From: Candidatus Muiribacterium halophilum
Lineage (GTDB): Bacteria > Muiribacteriota > Muiribacteriia > Muiribacteriales > Muiribacteriaceae
Assembly (NCBI GenBank): GCA_023228995.1
Contig: JALOAD010000056.1
Location: 1-21,135, forward strand
Direction: 5' to 3'
Length of the DNA stretch: 21,135 bases
The notes under the pieces were generated by a model that was not told where the DNA came from, searched no databases, and worked only from the letters and a program-made list of their open reading frames with translations. This document shows positions 1 through 8,847 of the stretch, piece by piece (position 1 is the stretch's first letter; every line of letters starts with the position of its first letter). The position numbers and the translations under genes were made by a program.

Positions 1-119
1 CACTAGTACTCAGGTACTCAAATACGCTTCTTCATACCTTGTTTTATGGTTTGTAGGGTTTTAACCCTCTCACTATTTCACCATTCACCACTTCTCTTCT
101 TACAGCTCTGAACCTGTCT
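1..119. other. Intergenic end with pyrimidine-rich tract
   Basis: No coding signal is visible here. The stretch holds a short direct repeat (GTACTCA at about 7-13 and 14-20), an imperfect palindrome AGGGTTTTAACCCT near 55-68, and a pyrimidine-rich run of CACT/TTCACC words (about 69-95). It lies directly downstream of the HEAT-repeat gene, but I see no stem followed by a T-run on the minus strand, so I do not call a terminator. Similar C-rich words recur at 8590-8830. Confidence 0.4.
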
Positions 120-3100
120 TTAAAGTCCATTGACTTTATATATTTTTTCTATTGCTTCTTCTGCTGCTTCTCTAACTGCTTTATATTGATCATATCTTGC
201 TTTTTTAAGTATATGAAGAGCTCTAATATCTCCAATTTTACCTAATGCAATAGCAGACTGTTCTCTAACCTGTTTTATTCTATCTTCAAGAAGTTCAATT
301 AATGATTCAACAGCTTCACTTGAACCGATTTCACCAAGTACAAATGCTCCGTTTTCTCTAATATATCTATTTCTATCCATTATTCTTTCAACTAATGGCT
401 CAACTGTTTCTATATAATTTAATTTTGACAAAATATCAGAAGAATTTAATCTTACTATTTCTTCTTCATCTTTTAATGCATTTATTAGTGGAATTATTGC
501 TTTTAATTCAAATTTTTTGAACGTTTCAAATACTTTGTTTTTTACCCATACATTTGAATCTGAATAAGCTAAACAAAGTGGTACAATTGATGATACATTG
601 CCAATTTCACCTAATGCTTCAACTGCCATTTCTCTTACAGAACTATCATTATCTGTAAGACATTTTATAATTGTATCCGTTGCTCTTTCATCTTTAAGAT
701 TAGCAAATTCTGAAAGTATCTGAGTTCTTACATTTGATGAAGGATCTTTTACATTAGATATAAATATATTAACTACTCTATGATCTTTAATTTTTGCAAG
801 AGATTTTACAGTTTCAATTCTTACATCTTCATTTCCATCTCTTAATACTGATGCAAGTGAATCTACTGCTCTTGGATCTTGAAGTTCCCCTAAAGTCTTA
901 ACAATTGTTAATCTCACACCTTCATTATGATCTTTCAATACTTTTGTTAATGGTTCAACAGCCATTCCAGAGCCAATTTTACCTAATGCTTCAACTGTTA
1001 TTTCACGTATTTTTTCATCTGAATTTCTAAGATGTTTTACAAGTGGATCTATTGCTTGAACATCTCTAAATTCACCAAGTGCATAAATTATGCCAGTTTT
1101 GTAAATATTTTCTTTATGAAGTTTTTCAACAAGTAATCTTATAATCTTTCTATCATTAATCTTCATAAGAGCCTGAGTTATATCAGAATGATGAACTCCG
1201 CTATCAATTTCTTCAAGAAGTTCAACAAGTACTTCTATTGCTTTAGTATTTCCTAATTCACCTAAAGCAACTGCACACCAATGTTTTAATTCTCTATCAG
1301 CTTTTTCAAGAAGTGTTATTATATCATCAACCATAAATTCATTACCATATCTGCCAATGAGTTCTACAGTGTTTTTTCTTAAAGCATTTAAAGCTTCTCT
1401 TGATATTTCAACAACTTCTTCCTGACCTAATGTTAATATATTAGCAAAATCACTATTTACTATTGTATCTTTTAAAATTGATATTAAAAGTTCATTAATG
1501 TTATCAAGTTGAAGTTTTCCAAATACTTTTGCAATTTCATATCTTATCCATGCATAACTTTCTTTTAGTGCAGGTATCATATAATCAGATTCCATAACTT
1601 TTTTATCAATTTTTAATACAGATAAAATAATTGCTTCTCTAACTTCTTCTAATTCACGATTTACAATTTTAAGAAGTGGAAGAATAGATCTTGCATCACC
1701 GATTTCACCTAAAATTAATATTATTTTTTCCAAAACTCTTTTATCAAGTATATTTAATTTGTTTTGTAATGGAATAACTGAGAATTTTTTTAATTTAACA
1801 AGTGAATCCATCGCTTTATCCGATACTTCATCAGATTCATCATATAGCATTTCTATCATTTTTTCTATAGCTTTTGGATTTCTTATTAGTCCAAATGCGT
1901 TAGCAACTTCTATTCTAACTTCTTCATTTGGATCTTGTATAAGTTCCATAAGAGCTTCAACACATAATTCATTACCTATTTCACCTAAGGAAGATACAAT
2001 TATCTGTCTTATTCTTTCATTTTTATCATCAATCATTTCAATTAATGGTTCTGCTGTTTCTTCAGCTTTAAGTTTTCCCAAGGCTTTGACTGATTCTATT
2101 CTTAATTCATCATCTACTGTATCATGAGCTGAAGCAAGCAAAGGTTTTATTGAAGAAATAGCTCCTATTTCCCCTAATGCCCAAGCTGCTTTTTTTCTTA
2201 CTTCAATATTAGGATCTTTTAATGAATCTACAAGTGAATCTACTGCAATACTTTGTTTTAATTTACCTAAAGCAATACAACATGCTTTTCTAATATATTC
2301 GTTAAAATCATTTAATAATGAAATAAGTGGTGATACTGCTATATCTTCTGCAATTTCTCCTAAAGCCCATATTGCATTTATCCTTACAGAATCATTTTGA
2401 TCAGAAAGAAGTCCAATAAGCTGTTCTACAGATAGTTTTGACTTAAGATTTCCGAGTCCCTTAGCAGAAACCATTCTTACATCATCATTCATATCTTTCA
2501 TTGCGTCAATAAGATGCTTTTCAGCTCTTATATCTTTGATTTCTGACAAAGATTTTGCAGCAATATATCTTAAATCTTCATTATTTTCTCTAAGAAGTTT
2601 TGTAAGAGTTGTGGTTGCTTTTTCTGACCCGATTTTTCCAAGTGATTCTGCTGCTATATAAACTAAATCTTCATTTGTATTTTCAAGAGCTTGAATTAAA
2701 ATCTCAACAGCTTTATCATCTTTTAAAATTCCAAGACTTCGAATTGTAAGATAACATATATCTTCATCTGATTCTAAAGATAATAATGATATCAATGGTT
2801 CAACAGCTTTATTGTCTGCTATTTTACCTAATGTATCAACAATTATTTCTTTAAGATCTTTAGATGATTCTTTAAGCATTTCTCCAAGAAGTTCAACACT
2901 TTCTGAAGCTTTTAACTCACCTAACTCTTCGATAATCCTGAATTTTTCATCTTCTCCAGGAGTTTTTTTAAGTTTTTCAATAAGTCTTCTGATTTGTTCA
3001 CTTTTTTCTATTTTTTCAACTTTTTCTGATTTTTTTACATTATCTTTAATTTCTTCTTTTTTAGTTTTATCATCAAATTCATTTTGCTCTTTAACAAGTC

Positions 3101-4325
3101 TGCTTTTTATTCTTTGAAGAAGTGGTATATCTTTGCTATAGTTTTGATTATTATCTATATTTTTAGAATTATCATCAAAACTATTAGCTATAGTTTTGGA
3201 TTTATTAGTTTTAATTGTTTCTTTATTTTCAATAATCTCTCTTTCTTGTTTTACTTCAGAATAATTTTCATCAACAGTATATTCTTCTTCTTTATCAATA
3301 CTATAATCTTCTTCAAAAGATTCATCAAGTATATCTATTCCTGTTGATTCTGAATTTATTATCTCATCTTCAAATTCAAGTCCTGATAATACTTCTTTTT
3401 TTGGAGGTAATACTTTATTATCTTCTTTTTTAGGAGGTAATAAATCTTCATATTCATCATCATAATGTTTTGAAATAATATTTTCTTTAATAGGTGGTAG
3501 TAGATCTTCATAATCTTCAATAACACCTTCATCTGATAAACTTATATCTTTAACATTAGAAGATTGTTCAAATTCCATAAGTTCTTTTTCGATTGCTTTT
3601 ATTTTTTTTTCAGGATGTTTTTCAAAATTATCTTTTGTTTTATCGGATTTTACAGGTTTTTTAACCTGTTTAGTTGTTTTTATATCATCAAAGGAGTTAA
3701 TGTTTTCTTCTACATTAAAAGAAAGTTCTTTTTCCAAGTTTTCTGAAAATGAGCTTGCAAAATCTTCAAATTCTGAAAAACTTGATTCAACTTCATTATC
3801 AATCTGTTTTTTTTCAACGGTTTTTGTTGGTTTTGAAGTTTTTTCTTCATTAAAAAAAGAATCAAGATCAATTTCTATATCATCATTTATTGTAACATCT
3901 AAAATTTCATCTTCTTCGGGGGTTTTGATAGATTTTTGAATACTTTTTTCTTTATCATCTTCAGTTTTATCATCTCCGCTATCAAGGAGTTCTCTAAATA
4001 TTTCATCATCATCTTCGGTTGTTTGTCCATCAAGTTCAATCGAGAAATTGTCTGAATTAAATTCTTTATTTGAAACACTAGAATCTATTGGTTCGCTTAT
4101 TTCTTCAAAAAAATCATCATCAGAAAAAAGTGAGTCTAAATCATCATTTTCACTTTTAGTAAAAGATTTATCAGGTTTTGTACTGACAATTTCATCAAGA
4201 TCTATATCAAAATCAAAATCAAAATCAAAATCCTGACTATTGTTTTTAACTGCAAGATCAGCTCCGCAACCAATGCAGAATTTATCTTTATCTTTATTTT
4301 CCTTCCCACATTTCGGACATTTCAT
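120..4325 (-). CDS. Zinc-ribbon, acidic-linker, HEAT-repeat giant protein
   Basis: A 1401-residue protein in three parts. Residues 3-20 form a zinc ribbon (Cys3, Cys6, Cys17, Cys20). Residues about 30-440 are very rich in Asp, Glu, Ser and Lys and are probably disordered; they include an FDFDFDFD run (33-40) and three LPPKKE-like motifs (276-281, 296-301, 306-311). From about 445 to the end there are roughly thirty HEAT/PBS-lyase-type repeats of about 31 residues, with recurring words such as AVEPLI, ALGEIG and NEDVR. HEAT arrays bind proteins, so a scaffold or regulatory role is likely, but the partner is unknown. The ATG at 4325 follows a strong GGAGGGAGGA ribosome site that lies inside ptsI; the two genes overlap by 32 bases. 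No signal peptide or membrane segment is seen, so it is probably cytoplasmic. The architecture is certain; the function is not. Confidence 0.88.
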   Translation of the reverse strand: MKCPKCGKENKDKDKFCIGCGADLAVKNNSQDFDFDFDFDIDLDEIVSTKPDKSFTKSENDDLDSLFSDDDFFEEISEPIDSSVSNKEFNSDNFSIELDGQTTEDDDEIFRELLDSGDDKTEDDKEKSIQKSIKTPEEDEILDVTINDDIEIDLDSFFNEEKTSKPTKTVEKKQIDNEVESSFSEFEDFASSFSENLEKELSFNVEENINSFDDIKTTKQVKKPVKSDKTKDNFEKHPEKKIKAIEKELMEFEQSSNVKDISLSDEGVIEDYEDLLPPIKENIISKHYDDEYEDLLPPKKEDNKVLPPKKEVLSGLEFEDEIINSESTGIDILDESFEEDYSIDKEEEYTVDENYSEVKQEREIIENKETIKTNKSKTIANSFDDNSKNIDNNQNYSKDIPLLQRIKSRLVKEQNEFDDKTKKEEIKDNVKKSEKVEKIEKSEQIRRLIEKLKKTPGEDEKFRIIEELGELKASESVELLGEMLKESSKDLKEIIVDTLGKIADNKAVEPLISLLSLESDEDICYLTIRSLGILKDDKAVEILIQALENTNEDLVYIAAESLGKIGSEKATTTLTKLLRENNEDLRYIAAKSLSEIKDIRAEKHLIDAMKDMNDDVRMVSAKGLGNLKSKLSVEQLIGLLSDQNDSVRINAIWALGEIAEDIAVSPLISLLNDFNEYIRKACCIALGKLKQSIAVDSLVDSLKDPNIEVRKKAAWALGEIGAISSIKPLLASAHDTVDDELRIESVKALGKLKAEETAEPLIEMIDDKNERIRQIIVSSLGEIGNELCVEALMELIQDPNEEVRIEVANAFGLIRNPKAIEKMIEMLYDESDEVSDKAMDSLVKLKKFSVIPLQNKLNILDKRVLEKIILILGEIGDARSILPLLKIVNRELEEVREAIILSVLKIDKKVMESDYMIPALKESYAWIRYEIAKVFGKLQLDNINELLISILKDTIVNSDFANILTLGQEEVVEISREALNALRKNTVELIGRYGNEFMVDDIITLLEKADRELKHWCAVALGELGNTKAIEVLVELLEEIDSGVHHSDITQALMKINDRKIIRLLVEKLHKENIYKTGIIYALGEFRDVQAIDPLVKHLRNSDEKIREITVEALGKIGSGMAVEPLTKVLKDHNEGVRLTIVKTLGELQDPRAVDSLASVLRDGNEDVRIETVKSLAKIKDHRVVNIFISNVKDPSSNVRTQILSEFANLKDERATDTIIKCLTDNDSSVREMAVEALGEIGNVSSIVPLCLAYSDSNVWVKNKVFETFKKFELKAIIPLINALKDEEEIVRLNSSDILSKLNYIETVEPLVERIMDRNRYIRENGAFVLGEIGSSEAVESLIELLEDRIKQVREQSAIALGKIGDIRALHILKKARYDQYKAVREAAEEAIEKIYKVNGL

Positions 4326-6063
4326 TTATTAATTCCTCCCTCCCCATGAATTCCTTGAATCTTCCGGAAAGAAAACTTTTAATTTCTGTGTCTCTATCCA
4401 TATTCAATACAGTGTTTGTTATCTCTTTACACTCATCGACAGAAAAACTTCTCAAAAGCAGTTTTATTTTAGGTATAGCTGAAGGAACCATTGATAAAGA
4501 GTGAATTCCCAGTCCGATAAGTACCGGAAGACATAAAGGATCTGAAGCGATTTCTCCACAAACCTGTACTTTTTTATTATATTTTGTAGCTTTTGTTACT
4601 ATTTCATTCATAATACTGAATAATGCTTTATTATACCATGAATACATATTTGATATCTTATCATTTGTTCTATCAACTGCAAGTAAAAACTGAAGCATAT
4701 CATTTGTACCAATACTAAAAAAATCAATTTTTTGTGAAAAATAATCCATATAATATGCAGCAGAAGGTATTTCAACAAGAATACCTTTTTTTATTTCTTC
4801 ATTAAATACTGTTTTTGTTTTTTTTAATTCAAAAACACATTCATCAAATATTTCCATAATTTTTTCATATTGTTCTGATGAATTTATCATAGGATAAAGC
4901 AACATTATATTTGAAAAAGCAGCAGCTCTTAAAATCGCTTTAAGTTGAGTTTTAAAAACTTCTTTTTTATCAAGACATATTCTAATTCCACGCCAACCAA
5001 GAAACGGATTATTTTCTTCATGTATATTATTAATAGATGAAATATTTTTATCTCCGCCAGCATCTAAAGTCCTTATTACAAGATAATCTCCTTTAAAAGA
5101 ATCACCAAGCTTTTTATAATGTCTAAATTGCTCTTCTTCGCTTGGAATATCTTCTCTATCCATAAAAAGAAATTCAGTTCTATAAAGACCTACATTGTTC
5201 ACACCATATTCTTTCATTTTCTGAACTTCTTCAATAAGTGAAAGATTTGCAGCAAGATTTATCTTTTTACCATCTTTGGTTACTGAACTAAGTTTTTTAG
5301 TAGCTCTTCTTTTTTTTATCATTTTTTGATACTGTCTTCTCAAAAATACATATTTATCAAGTTCTTTATCAGAAAGATTAAAAAGAATTTCGTTTTCTTC
5401 TGTATCAATAACAATATATTCTCCATCACCTAAATACTCTACAATATTTTTAACTCCTGACAATGCAGGAATATCAAGCGATCTTGATAAAATCGCAACA
5501 TGAGATGTAATACCACCTTTTTCTGTGCATATACCAGCTACACCTTCTGAAGCAAGATGTAAAAGCTGTGTAGGAGTAAGTTCTTTTGCGATTATAATTG
5601 TACCATCAAGATCTTTTATCTTTAATGGTTGTTTATGTGTTAATCGAGAAATAATTCTATAACCTAAATCTTTTATATCAACCGTTCTTTCAGCTAAAAC
5701 TTCATTGCCAGATTTTTCAAATTTATCGGTTAATTCTTTAACAACTACATTTATAACAGATTCGACATTTTTTTTTATTATTTTTATTCTATTGAATATT
5801 TCATTATAAAAAAGTGGATCTTCGAGAATTTGAATATGTGCTTTAAAGATATTTGCTTCATCTCCATTTAATCTATCACCTTTTTCAATAGCTTCAATAG
5901 TTTCTAGAAGTTCTTTTTTTACTTTTGCAACACAAGTTTTGAATCTTCGTTGTTCTCTTATTACATTATCTATTGAATATATCTCACAATCTACATCAGC
6001 AAGAAAAATTTTACATTTTCCAACTGCTAAACCATCAGATACAGGAATACCTTTAAATTTCAC
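4294..6063 (-). CDS. ptsI: PTS enzyme I (PEP-protein phosphotransferase)
   Basis: Enzyme I takes phosphate from phosphoenolpyruvate onto a histidine and passes it to HPr. The 589 residues fit the usual length of about 575. The HPr-binding helical region includes DEANIFKAHIQILEDP (68-83). The active-site histidine is His188 in GGITSHVAILSR. The PEP-binding barrel shows YRTEFLFMDR, DAGGDK, NPFLGWRGIR, EIPSAA, GTNDMLQF and the catalytic cysteine in VCGEIASDP. All catalytic residues look intact. The start is GTG at 6063, two bases after the HPr stop and behind a GAGGA site inside the HPr gene, so the pair is probably translationally coupled. No sugar-specific EII component is in the window. The 3' end overlaps the next gene by 32 bases. 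Confidence 0.96.
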   Translation of the reverse strand: MKFKGIPVSDGLAVGKCKIFLADVDCEIYSIDNVIREQRRFKTCVAKVKKELLETIEAIEKGDRLNGDEANIFKAHIQILEDPLFYNEIFNRIKIIKKNVESVINVVVKELTDKFEKSGNEVLAERTVDIKDLGYRIISRLTHKQPLKIKDLDGTIIIAKELTPTQLLHLASEGVAGICTEKGGITSHVAILSRSLDIPALSGVKNIVEYLGDGEYIVIDTEENEILFNLSDKELDKYVFLRRQYQKMIKKRRATKKLSSVTKDGKKINLAANLSLIEEVQKMKEYGVNNVGLYRTEFLFMDREDIPSEEEQFRHYKKLGDSFKGDYLVIRTLDAGGDKNISSINNIHEENNPFLGWRGIRICLDKKEVFKTQLKAILRAAAFSNIMLLYPMINSSEQYEKIMEIFDECVFELKKTKTVFNEEIKKGILVEIPSAAYYMDYFSQKIDFFSIGTNDMLQFLLAVDRTNDKISNMYSWYNKALFSIMNEIVTKATKYNKKVQVCGEIASDPLCLPVLIGLGIHSLSMVPSAIPKIKLLLRSFSVDECKEITNTVLNMDRDTEIKSFLSGRFKEFMGREELINEMSEMWEGK

Positions 6064-6065
6064 TG

Positions 6066-6335
6066 TTAATCCTCATCAAATTTTCTTTCAAAAAGATTTT
6101 TTATATCATCAGCAGCTTTATCATCATCAGAGTTGTTTTCAGCAGTTATTTCAATCTCAGTTCCACATTCAGCAGCAAGCATCATAATACTAAGAATACT
6201 TTTTGCATCAGCAACAATACCATTTGCAATAAGTTTAATATTGCCACTATGTTTCATTGCTGCATCAACAATCATAGAAGCAGGTCGAGCGTGAATTCCT
6301 AGTTTATTTTTAATTTTTAATTTTAAACTTTTCAT
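6066..6335 (-). CDS. ptsH: HPr phosphocarrier protein
   Basis: HPr carries phosphate between enzyme I and PTS permeases or regulators. The 89 residues match the family length. The phosphorylation site is His15 in GIHARPAS, and Ser46 lies in the conserved KSILSIM segment, which in many bacteria is phosphorylated by HPr kinase (HprK). Both regulatory residues are present, so this HPr could serve in transport and in regulation. The C-terminal tail is acidic (NNSDDDKAADD near 67-77). The ATG at 6335 is nine bases from the upstream GH57 stop; only a weak ribosome site is seen, which suggests translation by coupling. It sits directly before ptsI. No hprK is in the window, so the Ser46 route is inference from the family. 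Confidence 0.95.
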   Translation of the reverse strand: MKSLKLKIKNKLGIHARPASMIVDAAMKHSGNIKLIANGIVADAKSILSIMMLAAECGTEIEITAENNSDDDKAADDIKNLFERKFDED

Positions 6336-6344
6336 TTAGCCACA

Positions 6345-8471
6345 CTATATTTTTATAATATTTTTTGTAATCCTAAAATTATGTTTTTCATCTATATCAA
6401 TACTAAATTTTTGATTAAACAAAATTACACTTGATTGATAGTTTTTTTCAAATCCAGCTTCTGAAAGTGATACTGTCTGAAGCGGATAAGTCCATATATT
6501 TATATAATTATCAGTATTAAATTCATAACTATAATTATTATAAGTATCATTCATTGTTATCTCATTTTTTTCCTCTAATGTCAATATAGCATCTGCATAA
6601 TAATTTTCAGTTTTTTTACCATCTACAGTATAAAATCTATCTTCTGCATGACCACCAAGCATAGAAAGAATAAACTCAACACCATGCCATAAATCCAATT
6701 TTTTATTTGAAAGATTTTTAATTGAATAATCAATAACAATTGCTCTATCTTTTAATAATATATTTTTAGTAACTTTTATTTTTTCAAAAAAACCATCAAC
6801 CCAAACTCCACCATTTCTTGAAAGTTTCAGATTTTGATTACCAGAATTATCAACATAAATATCATAAGAATAAGGTTCGATTACAAAATCACCCTGTTCA
6901 CCATATTTAAGATTCATTATTTTATTTACATCTGTATCACTATGAAAAAAATGATCAATAAGAGACATTCTCTTATACCAATCAAAACAAAGTAAATTCT
7001 CAAGTCCGGCTTCTTTAACAACAACTTTATCTTCTGAATCAGTTGCATCATAGGAAATTTTACCTTGTTCAATAAGTTTTTTTAGTTTTTTATGATAAAA
7101 TTCTTCATATCTTGAAAGTGTATTAAGAAGATTATAATTAATTTCTTTAATATCTTCCTCAAAAATAGCTCCACCTTTTTCAATATCAAAATAAAGACTT
7201 ATAAATCTGTTATTCATAATAATTTCATCATTACCATCAAGATTAATATCTCTTTTTTCAATTTTAGATAAATTATCTTTTTTATTACTAATATCAGCTA
7301 GTTTTTCAGCCTGAATGAGATTTTCATAAATTGCATGTCTTAAATGAGGTAAATAAAGACCGCCAAAAACACCGTGCCAATACGGACAATTACATTGACC
7401 TGCCCATAAATGGTCAAGAGCCTGATTCTTATATTTACCTTCAGGCATTTCATAAACTTTTTCGTGTACATAAAGCATTTTTTTGTGCATTGAATTTGAT
7501 TCAGGATATTTAAATTGAAAATTCCTAAAATACCCTTTACCAAAATAAAGCTGAAATTTATTTTCAAGACCTTTCTTTTTAAAATCTTCTTTATAAACTG
7601 CAAGATCTTCTTGCATATTAGCAGGAAGAGCCCATTCCATCATTTCTGAATAACTTGCATTGTTAAGATATATAAGACCATTTGATTTAAAGTTTTCTGT
7701 ATAATCAGAAAATGTTCTAACATTTATCCAATCTTTATTATCATATAAAAGTTGGAAAAAATCTTTTAACCAACCTTTTTCATAAACACTATTATAAGTT
7801 CCCGGCCATTCTCCAAATTTTTCACCATCATCTGCACTAGTTAAAAAAGTATTACCGGATTCATCAGCACTTTCAAGAAAATATTTCATTATATCTTCAT
7901 GCGGAGAAAATGGTATAAGATATCTTGATTTTTTATCTATAGGTACTAATTTAAGCATTTTACCCTGATCTTCAGTTGTAAAGTAACCTTTTAATTTTTC
8001 AGGATTTACTCCAACTGACATAAAATGAGAATCATCAAGAACAACATATTTAATACCAGAATCAACAAGAGCACCAACAATTCCCTGTTCCCAAACTCTT
8101 TCGGCAAGCCACATACCAGTAGGATTATAATCAAGAGTCTTATTGATAAATTCAGTCTGTTTTTTTATTTGACCAATTCTGTCTTCATAAGGAATTATAG
8201 ACATTATTGGTTCATAAAATCCACCTGTTAATATTTCAATTTGTTCATTTTTAATAAGTGTTTTTAATTTTGCAAAAAATTCATTTCTATTTATATATAT
8301 CCATTCAAGAAGAATTCCGGTAAAGTGAATATTAGCTTTCATATGAGGAAATTTAAGTAATGTATCAATAAAAGGTTTATATGAATGATTGTAGGCATGT
8401 TCGAATACAAAATCAAAATTCCCAACTGGTTGATGATTATGTATACCAAAAACAAAATTAATCTTTTTCAT
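6345..8471 (-). CDS. GH57 4-alpha-glucanotransferase (alpha-amylase family)
   Basis: A 708-residue glycoside hydrolase of family 57, closest in layout to 4-alpha-glucanotransferases of the Thermococcus litoralis and Dictyoglomus AmyA type. Conserved regions are visible in order: HNHQP (11-15), GGFYEPI (83-89), WLAERVWE (121-128) with the probable nucleophile Glu124, and SADDGEKFG (212-220) with the probable acid/base at Asp214 or Asp215. The C-terminal half is beta-rich and matches the DUF1925/DUF1926-type domains of these enzymes. There is no signal peptide, so it acts in the cytoplasm, probably moving maltodextrin segments during glycogen or starch breakdown. The ATG at 8471 follows a GGAGGGG site. 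It is the first gene of the operon with HPr, enzyme I and the HEAT protein. Amylase activity is the main alternative. Confidence 0.93.
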   Translation of the reverse strand: MKKINFVFGIHNHQPVGNFDFVFEHAYNHSYKPFIDTLLKFPHMKANIHFTGILLEWIYINRNEFFAKLKTLIKNEQIEILTGGFYEPIMSIIPYEDRIGQIKKQTEFINKTLDYNPTGMWLAERVWEQGIVGALVDSGIKYVVLDDSHFMSVGVNPEKLKGYFTTEDQGKMLKLVPIDKKSRYLIPFSPHEDIMKYFLESADESGNTFLTSADDGEKFGEWPGTYNSVYEKGWLKDFFQLLYDNKDWINVRTFSDYTENFKSNGLIYLNNASYSEMMEWALPANMQEDLAVYKEDFKKKGLENKFQLYFGKGYFRNFQFKYPESNSMHKKMLYVHEKVYEMPEGKYKNQALDHLWAGQCNCPYWHGVFGGLYLPHLRHAIYENLIQAEKLADISNKKDNLSKIEKRDINLDGNDEIIMNNRFISLYFDIEKGGAIFEEDIKEINYNLLNTLSRYEEFYHKKLKKLIEQGKISYDATDSEDKVVVKEAGLENLLCFDWYKRMSLIDHFFHSDTDVNKIMNLKYGEQGDFVIEPYSYDIYVDNSGNQNLKLSRNGGVWVDGFFEKIKVTKNILLKDRAIVIDYSIKNLSNKKLDLWHGVEFILSMLGGHAEDRFYTVDGKKTENYYADAILTLEEKNEITMNDTYNNYSYEFNTDNYINIWTYPLQTVSLSEAGFEKNYQSSVILFNQKFSIDIDEKHNFRITKNIIKI

Positions 8472-8847
8472 TAAATCCCCTCCAGAATTCTTTAAATAAT
8501 AAATATTATACAGGATTTTAAGCTTAAATCAAAAAAATAATTAAAAAATTATATAAGCCGAAAAGTACATCAACACAACTTTAACTTTTTATACCCTCAA
8601 ACCCCTAACTTTACAAGCCTGCGAATAGTGAACGAGTAAATACAGTTAGCTCAGCTAAAGCTGTTAGTGCGTTAAAAACAAAAACAGATCCCGGCTCAGA
8701 ATAGTACCGGGATGACAGCATTTTCCTATTTCACCCCTTCACTCTCTCACGCTTTTTTTCACTATTATCTTTAACCACTTCACGCTCTCGCTCTCAACCC
8801 CTCAAACCCCTTAAACCCCTAAAACTTTTTTTTATTTAAACTTTTTT
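8472..8847. other. Intergenic block with C-rich tracts and hairpin
   Basis: No gene is supported in these 376 bases. Beside the GH57 promoter the block holds: C-rich runs of CCCTCAAACCCCT type at about 8593-8607 and 8797-8822; nested small palindromes at 8646-8663 (TTAGCT/AGCTAA and CAGCT/AGCTG); a 7-bp perfect inverted repeat ATCCCGG/CCGGGAT at 8688-8694 and 8707-8713 with a 12-base loop; a pyrimidine-rich stretch (8725-8795); and two direct copies of an AAACTTTTTTTTATTT-like word just after the end of the next gene (about 8822-8850). Base composition is clearly richer in G+C than the neighbours. It looks like a structured or repeat-derived spacer. Confidence 0.5.
8505..8532 (-). promoter_or_regulatory. 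Predicted sigma70-type promoter of the GH57-pts operon
   Basis: On the minus strand a perfect -10 box TATAAT (8505-8510) lies 16 bases after a -35-like TTGATT (8527-8532). It sits about 33 bases upstream of the GH57 start codon and its GGAGGGG ribosome site, in the right place to drive the four-gene operon. AT-rich DNA gives chance hits, but the position and two-box spacing are good. Confidence 0.6.

Noticed and set aside
55-68. AGGGTTTTAACCCT palindrome as terminator of the first operon
   Set aside because: The stem is short and no T-run follows it on the minus strand.
1759-3117. Plus-strand open frames opposite the HEAT-repeat gene
   Set aside because: Ser/Ile/Leu-rich shadows of the repetitive minus-strand gene, without ribosome sites.
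8641-8675. GTTAGCTCAGCT resembles a tRNA D-arm
   Set aside because: No acceptor stem, anticodon arm or T-loop (GTTCGA) can be placed around it; it is better explained as small palindromes.
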